Translations under genes and position numbers: made by a program
Assembly: GCA_023417165.1 (NCBI GenBank)
Contig: JAEZGD010000211.1
Span: 1-9,192, forward strand
Origin: Planctomycetota bacterium
Lineage (GTDB): Bacteria; Planctomycetota; Planctomycetia; Pirellulales; Pirellulaceae
DNA: 9,192 nucleotides
Reading direction: 5' to 3'
In this document: piece by piece, positions 5,807 to 9,192 of the stretch
How positions within the stretch are numbered: the first letter of the stretch is position 1
Layout of the letters: each line of letters starts with the position of its first letter
The notes under the pieces: generated by a model
Seen by the model: only the letters and a program-made list of their open reading frames with translations
The model's database searches: none
What the model was told of the DNA's origin: nothing

Positions 5807-7520
5807 GTTGTAGTCGCTTGGCGCGTAGCAGCGCGCCCAAAGTGGCTTCCGATTCGACCGCCAGATAGCTCTCTTGCGCCAGTTCGCGATAGCCGAGCGC
5901 TTCATAGGCGCGGCCGAGATTGTAGTTAGCGATGGGCTTCCAATGCGTGTTGGGGGCCGCCTTCAGGGTGCGCTGGTCGAGCCAAACCACCGCCTGGTCG
6001 TAGTCGCCGGTTTCAAAATGCGCCAGCCCCATCCACAGCGAGCAGTCCTCTTTGCCGCGGCGGAAGCCGGCCTTCACCGAGTCGAGAAACGCCTGGCGAT
6101 CTTCGGGCGTCGGACGACGTTCGAGCTCGCCAAGAATGCCGATTTGTTGCTGCAATTGGCGGTCGTGGTCGAGCGCCTCGATGGCGGCATCGGGGATGCG
6201 CGCGTTCAGGTACAGCTCTTTGGCGCCGCGCTCGCCAGCCTTGCTGCTGAAGTGCCCTCGCAAATGTTGATACCGCGCTTGTGTCTGCCAGTTGCGCTGC
6301 TCGAACAGCATACGGTCTTGCAAGATTTGTTGGCGTAGCGCGGGATCGAATTGGGGTAAATGATACAGGGCAATTTCGAACATGGCCGCTTCGATCGCTA
6401 CCGGCCAAATTGCCACGTTGGAAACGCCGGGCGACTTGCGCAAGCGAGTGGCCAGTTCGCTGGGTTGCACGGTGAGCTTCAGTTGACGATCGCCTGCGAG
6501 GCCATGTTCCAGCACTTGCATGCGTTGCGAGAGCGCTTCCAGCGAAGCGTCGATGAGCGCGGTGACGCTTTTGACTTGCTCGCCAGTGACGGGATATTTG
6601 TGGTCGCTATCGACATCGAGCGCTCGCAACAGTTCGGGGTTGTCACGCACCTGGGCGAGAGTAGCGATGCCTTGGCCGTCGGGACCGGGAATCGGCAGGC
6701 CGATGGCAGGATCGAAGAGGTACAAGTCTTCGCCCAAAAGCACACCGCAGGCCCAGGGGCGCGTCTTGTTGGCGTCATTCGGATCGGTGGCCGCTAGCAT
6801 CACTACGGCGATGCCTTGCTGCCGGGCAAGCAGAATGAACAGCCGCGCCCGTTGCCAGGCGTCGCCGTGTCCGGTCATGGCAACATGCCAGGGAATGCCT
6901 ACATAACCGGGACCAGGAAGCCCACGTAGCGGCGCAGGCACATTGGCCGATTCTTGCCCTGTAGCACCCACCACATCTTGCGGCGGCGCGCGCAGCGGAT
7001 CGAGCTGCAGATTGCGAATCGTCCAGTCAAAGAGCGCATAGGCAGCGGCCAGGTCGTGTGTCCCTTCGGGGCCGAGCTGCGCTTCCTGCGTTTTTAGCCA
7101 AGCCGCGAGCGCCGGCGGTGCTGGACGTTCGATGACCCAGTTGCCAATGCTGCGAAGCAGCAAGGCTTCTTCCAGATACAGCGAGTCGCTGGGCTGCGTT
7201 TCCATGCTCGCGAGTTGCTCGACCGGCTGTTGCTGCCGCAGCACGCGCGGCAGGCGGCTAACGAGCGAATCGGGCTGCCATTCTTTGTTGGCCTGTTGCT
7301 CGGCCAGGTAGTTGCTGAGATACGCAATGACATTCAAAGTGGCAGGCGTGCGCTCGAACTGGTCGATGCGGGCCAGCATGTCGTACGCTTGATCCAGATC
7401 GCTGCGCGTTTGCTGCACGTCGTCGATGACGCTGCTGCTACGAGGCGGCTGCGGCTTGCAGCCGATCAATGTCAGCAGGGCCAATAGAACTAGCGTGACG
7501 CCAGGCAAGATGCGAATCAT
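5799..7520 (-). CDS. Large lipoprotein with degenerate transglutaminase-like core and TPR-like C-terminus
   Basis: This 573-residue protein starts with a lipoprotein signal: MIRILPG, a hydrophobic core, and lipobox L-I-G-C with acylated Cys21. After a helical region (31-160), residues about 160-275 look like a transglutaminase-like core: [15 protein letters not shown] (161-175), [24 protein letters not shown] (219-242), and [19 protein letters not shown] (256-274). In active members the second block begins G-x-C and the third has H-A-W; here Ala221 or its neighbours occupy the Cys position and no His is present in the third block. The protein therefore probably keeps the fold but not the Cys-His chemistry. 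The C-terminus (about 492-560) carries TPR-like helices ([20 protein letters not shown], then [20 protein letters not shown]), suggesting protein-protein contact. The ATG at 7520 overlaps the kdsA TGA as ATGA, indicating translational coupling. I infer an envelope-anchored scaffold; the function is unknown. Confidence 0.88.
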   Translation of the reverse strand: MIRILPGVTLVLLALLTLIGCKPQPPRSSSVIDDVQQTRSDLDQAYDMLARIDQFERTPATLNVIAYLSNYLAEQQANKEWQPDSLVSRLPRVLRQQQPVEQLASMETQPSDSLYLEEALLLRSIGNWVIERPAPPALAAWLKTQEAQLGPEGTHDLAAAYALFDWTIRNLQLDPLRAPPQDVVGATGQESANVPAPLRGLPGPGYVGIPWHVAMTGHGDAWQRARLFILLARQQGIAVVMLAATDPNDANKTRPWACGVLLGEDLYLFDPAIGLPIPGPDGQGIATLAQVRDNPELLRALDVDSDHKYPVTGEQVKSVTALIDASLEALSQRMQVLEHGLAGDRQLKLTVQPSELATRLRKSPGVSNVAIWPVAIEAAMFEIALYHLPQFDPALRQQILQDRMLFEQRNWQTQARYQHLRGHFSSKAGERGAKELYLNARIPDAAIEALDHDRQLQQQIGILGELERRPTPEDRQAFLDSVKAGFRRGKEDCSLWMGLAHFETGDYDQAVVWLDQRTLKAAPNTHWKPIANYNLGRAYEALGYRELAQESYLAVESEATLGALLRAKRLQQK

Positions 7521-8368
7521 TGCGGAAAAGTCTCCACCGTTTCACGGATGCGGACAATGCGTTCCAGCAGTGCGCGAAACTGCGCCAGCGGCACCATGTT
7601 GGGGCCGTCGCTGGGACTTTTCTCCGGTTCGGGATGGGTTTCAAAGAATAAGCCATCGACGCCAATCGCCGTGGCCGCGCGGGCGAGCGGTTCGACCATG
7701 GCGCGATTGCCGCCGGTCTTGTCACCCAAGCCGCCAGGCTCTTGCACGCTATGCGTGGCGTCAAAGATCACCGGCACGCCGAGCTGCTGCATCGCGGGAA
7801 TGCTGCGAAAATCGTTTACGAGGCGGCCATAACCAAAGAACGTGCCGCGCTCGGCCAGCAGAATGTTGCGACAGCCTCCTTCAACCAGCTTGCGCACGAC
7901 ATTCTTCATATCGCCCGGCGCGAGGAACTGTCCTTTTTTGACATGCACGGTCCGCCCTGTTTGTGCGGCGGCCAACAGCAAGTCCGTCTGACGCGCCAGG
8001 AACGCGGGAATTTGTAGCACATGACAGACTTCGGCGACCGGCGCGGCTTGTTGCGATTCGTGGATGTCGGTCGTGACGGGCAGGCCGGTCTCTTCGTGCA
8101 CGCGTTGCAAGATGCGCAAGCCTGCTTCCATGCCGAGGCCGCGAAACGAACTGCTGCTGGTGCGATTCGCTTTATCGAACGAGGCCTTAAACACCAGATG
8201 CAGCGGCAGATCGGCGACGATCTCGCGCAGCCGCCGGGCGATGTGCAGCGTCAGATCTTCGCTTTCAATGACGCAGGGACCAGCGACCAAGAGCAGGGGC
8301 TGGCCGAGCCCACACAGGTACGGGCCGACATGCGCTGGATTGTGAGGTGGCTTGGGATTTGAGTCCAT
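7517..8368 (-). CDS. kdsA: 3-deoxy-8-phosphooctulonate synthase (Kdo-8-P synthase)
   Basis: This 283-residue cytoplasmic TIM-barrel enzyme condenses phosphoenolpyruvate with D-arabinose-5-phosphate to give Kdo-8-phosphate, the first committed step towards the Kdo of lipopolysaccharide. Family blocks seen are VAGPCVIES (28-36), [18 protein letters not shown] (60-77), [32 protein letters not shown] (100-131), VKKGQF (143-148), FGYG (178-181), FDATHSVQ (202-209), and [16 protein letters not shown] (241-256). The residues Cys32, His206, Glu243 and Asp254 match the four metal ligands of the metal-dependent class; the E. coli-type, metal-independent enzyme has Asn at the Cys position. The ATG at 8368 follows the lipid-kinase stop by two bases, with GGGAAG shortly upstream as a possible ribosome site, and its TGA overlaps the lipoprotein ATG. 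It is the middle gene of a three-gene operon. Confidence 0.97.
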   Translation of the reverse strand: MDSNPKPPHNPAHVGPYLCGLGQPLLLVAGPCVIESEDLTLHIARRLREIVADLPLHLVFKASFDKANRTSSSSFRGLGMEAGLRILQRVHEETGLPVTTDIHESQQAAPVAEVCHVLQIPAFLARQTDLLLAAAQTGRTVHVKKGQFLAPGDMKNVVRKLVEGGCRNILLAERGTFFGYGRLVNDFRSIPAMQQLGVPVIFDATHSVQEPGGLGDKTGGNRAMVEPLARAATAIGVDGLFFETHPEPEKSPSDGPNMVPLAQFRALLERIVRIRETVETFPQ

Positions 8369-8370
8369 CG

Positions 8371-9192
8371 TTACTTCCCTGGCATTGCGTTACCGAGCGA
8401 CGGTTCGACCGTGAAGCCGTGCTGCTGCGCCCAAGCGGCTGAGACTAAAAGTGTCAGCCGCCGGGGCAAGATTTTGATATCGACGGGCAAGTAGCCGCCG
8501 GGATCGCCATCGAGTTGAAAAGGGACCGGCGCGGTCGAAGTGATACGAACTTCCGCCGTACGCACAGTTTCAAAGTGATTCCAATGTTTGTGCTGGCCCA
8601 GCAGCACGCCGCTTAAATAGACGAGACCGCGAAGCAGCGAGCCTTCTTTAAAAGTGCAAACGTTGAGCAAGCCGTCGTCTGCCGCCGCGTCGGGCGAGAT
8701 CGCCAAACCTCCAGCGTAACGCGGCACGTTGACGACGAAAGCCCAGCGAGCCGACAGTTCTTGCTCCTGACCCTCTGCGTCGCGGCAATATATCCGCAGT
8801 TCCGGATATTGGTAATTACGGATCGCTGCGAAGATTGGTTTCGCGTAGGAAAGATGGGAAATGTGTCCGCCTTGGCGCTGCTCGTGCATGCGGCGGACGA
8901 CCTCGGCATCGAAACCGACCCCGGTCATCAACAAGAACAACCGCTCGCCTGCCTGCCCGGCATCAAGCTGGATCGTCACGCCGCCGGCGATGATCTGGGC
9001 CAATTGCTGCACGTCGATCGTGCAATGCAGGTACTTGGCCAGAAGGTTCTCGGTCCCCAACGGCAGGATTGCGAGCGGCGTGCCTGGGGGAGTCAGATTC
9101 GCCACCAGTGCGATAGTGCCGTCTCCGCCAGCCGCGATTACCGCGCGCAATTCCGCGCGTACGTCCGGAGCGCTGGCCAGTTGGTGTAGCTG
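8371..9192 (-). CDS. Diacylglycerol/lipid kinase family protein, 5' end outside window
   Basis: 273 residues are visible and the frame is open to the right edge, so the N-terminus (probably 30-60 residues) is missing. The nucleotide-binding motif GGDGT is at visible residues 22-26, followed by [13 protein letters not shown] (a variant of the common L-P-x-G-T-x-N), then [32 protein letters not shown], and near the end QLDGDPGG. The order matches the DagK/YegS/LCB5 family, which phosphorylates lipid hydroxyls such as those of diacylglycerol or related lipids using ATP. The exact substrate is not determined by sequence. It lies immediately upstream of kdsA (two bases between stop and ATG), so the genes are almost certainly co-transcribed. 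A TTG at 9150 is internal and not a real start. Confidence 0.9.
   Translation of the reverse strand, partial: QLHQLASAPDVRAELRAVIAAGGDGTIALVANLTPPGTPLAILPLGTENLLAKYLHCTIDVQQLAQIIAGGVTIQLDAGQAGERLFLLMTGVGFDAEVVRRMHEQRQGGHISHLSYAKPIFAAIRNYQYPELRIYCRDAEGQEQELSARWAFVVNVPRYAGGLAISPDAAADDGLLNVCTFKEGSLLRGLVYLSGVLLGQHKHWNHFETVRTAEVRITSTAPVPFQLDGDPGGYLPVDIKILPRRLTLLVSAAWAQQHGFTVEPSLGNAMPGK

Noticed and set aside
5874..6797. Plus-strand open frames opposite the lipoprotein gene
   Set aside because: They are antisense to a gene with a lipobox and TPR-like repeats, and have no ribosome site or domain pattern.
9108..9150. TTG at 9150 as the start of the lipid kinase
   Set aside because: The frame is open to the window edge and the nucleotide-binding motif would lie too close to the N-terminus, so the true start is outside the window.

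Overview
The window looks like ordinary chromosomal DNA from a planctomycete, most likely of the Pirellula/Blastopirellula type. That placement is an inference. It rests on the moderate-to-high GC content, the small scattered transcription units, the number of short secreted proteins of unknown role, the style of the degenerate GH10-like protein, and a kdsA gene, which implies an outer membrane with Kdo-containing lipopolysaccharide. I see no tRNA, rRNA, CRISPR array, insertion sequence or phage gene.

Layout from left to right. (1) The N-terminal 248 codons of purC (SAICAR synthase, minus strand) run off the left edge. (2) Divergent from it, on the plus strand, is a 490-residue protein with a GH10 xylanase-like barrel in which both catalytic glutamates appear to be missing. 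(3) Convergent with that gene is a 332-residue helical protein of unknown function, with a weak resemblance to Imm49-type immunity proteins. (4) Next, on the same strand, comes a small exported OB-fold-like protein. (5) A gene-free stretch of about 320 bases (3979-4299) holds a structured inverted-repeat element. Its two arms are each hairpins that differ only by compensatory changes. (6) A plus-strand gene encodes an exported Dabb (stress-responsive alpha/beta barrel) protein and is closed by a clear intrinsic terminator. (7) On the minus strand is an exported alpha/beta-hydrolase (esterase-like). (8) A tightly packed minus-strand operon runs from the right edge: lipid kinase of the diacylglycerol kinase family (5' end outside the window), a 2-base gap, kdsA, a 4-base ATGA overlap, then a large lipoprotein with a degenerate transglutaminase-like core and C-terminal TPR-like repeats. 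A terminator overlaps the last stop codon.

The genes do not form one pathway. purC serves purine synthesis. The lipid kinase, kdsA and lipoprotein operon points to envelope or lipopolysaccharide construction. The small exported proteins and the hydrolase are separate units. I found no convincing new multi-gene system. The items most worth a second look are the covarying inverted repeat at 4071-4209, the two proteins that keep an enzyme fold but seem to have lost its active site, and the coupling of the unknown lipoprotein to kdsA.
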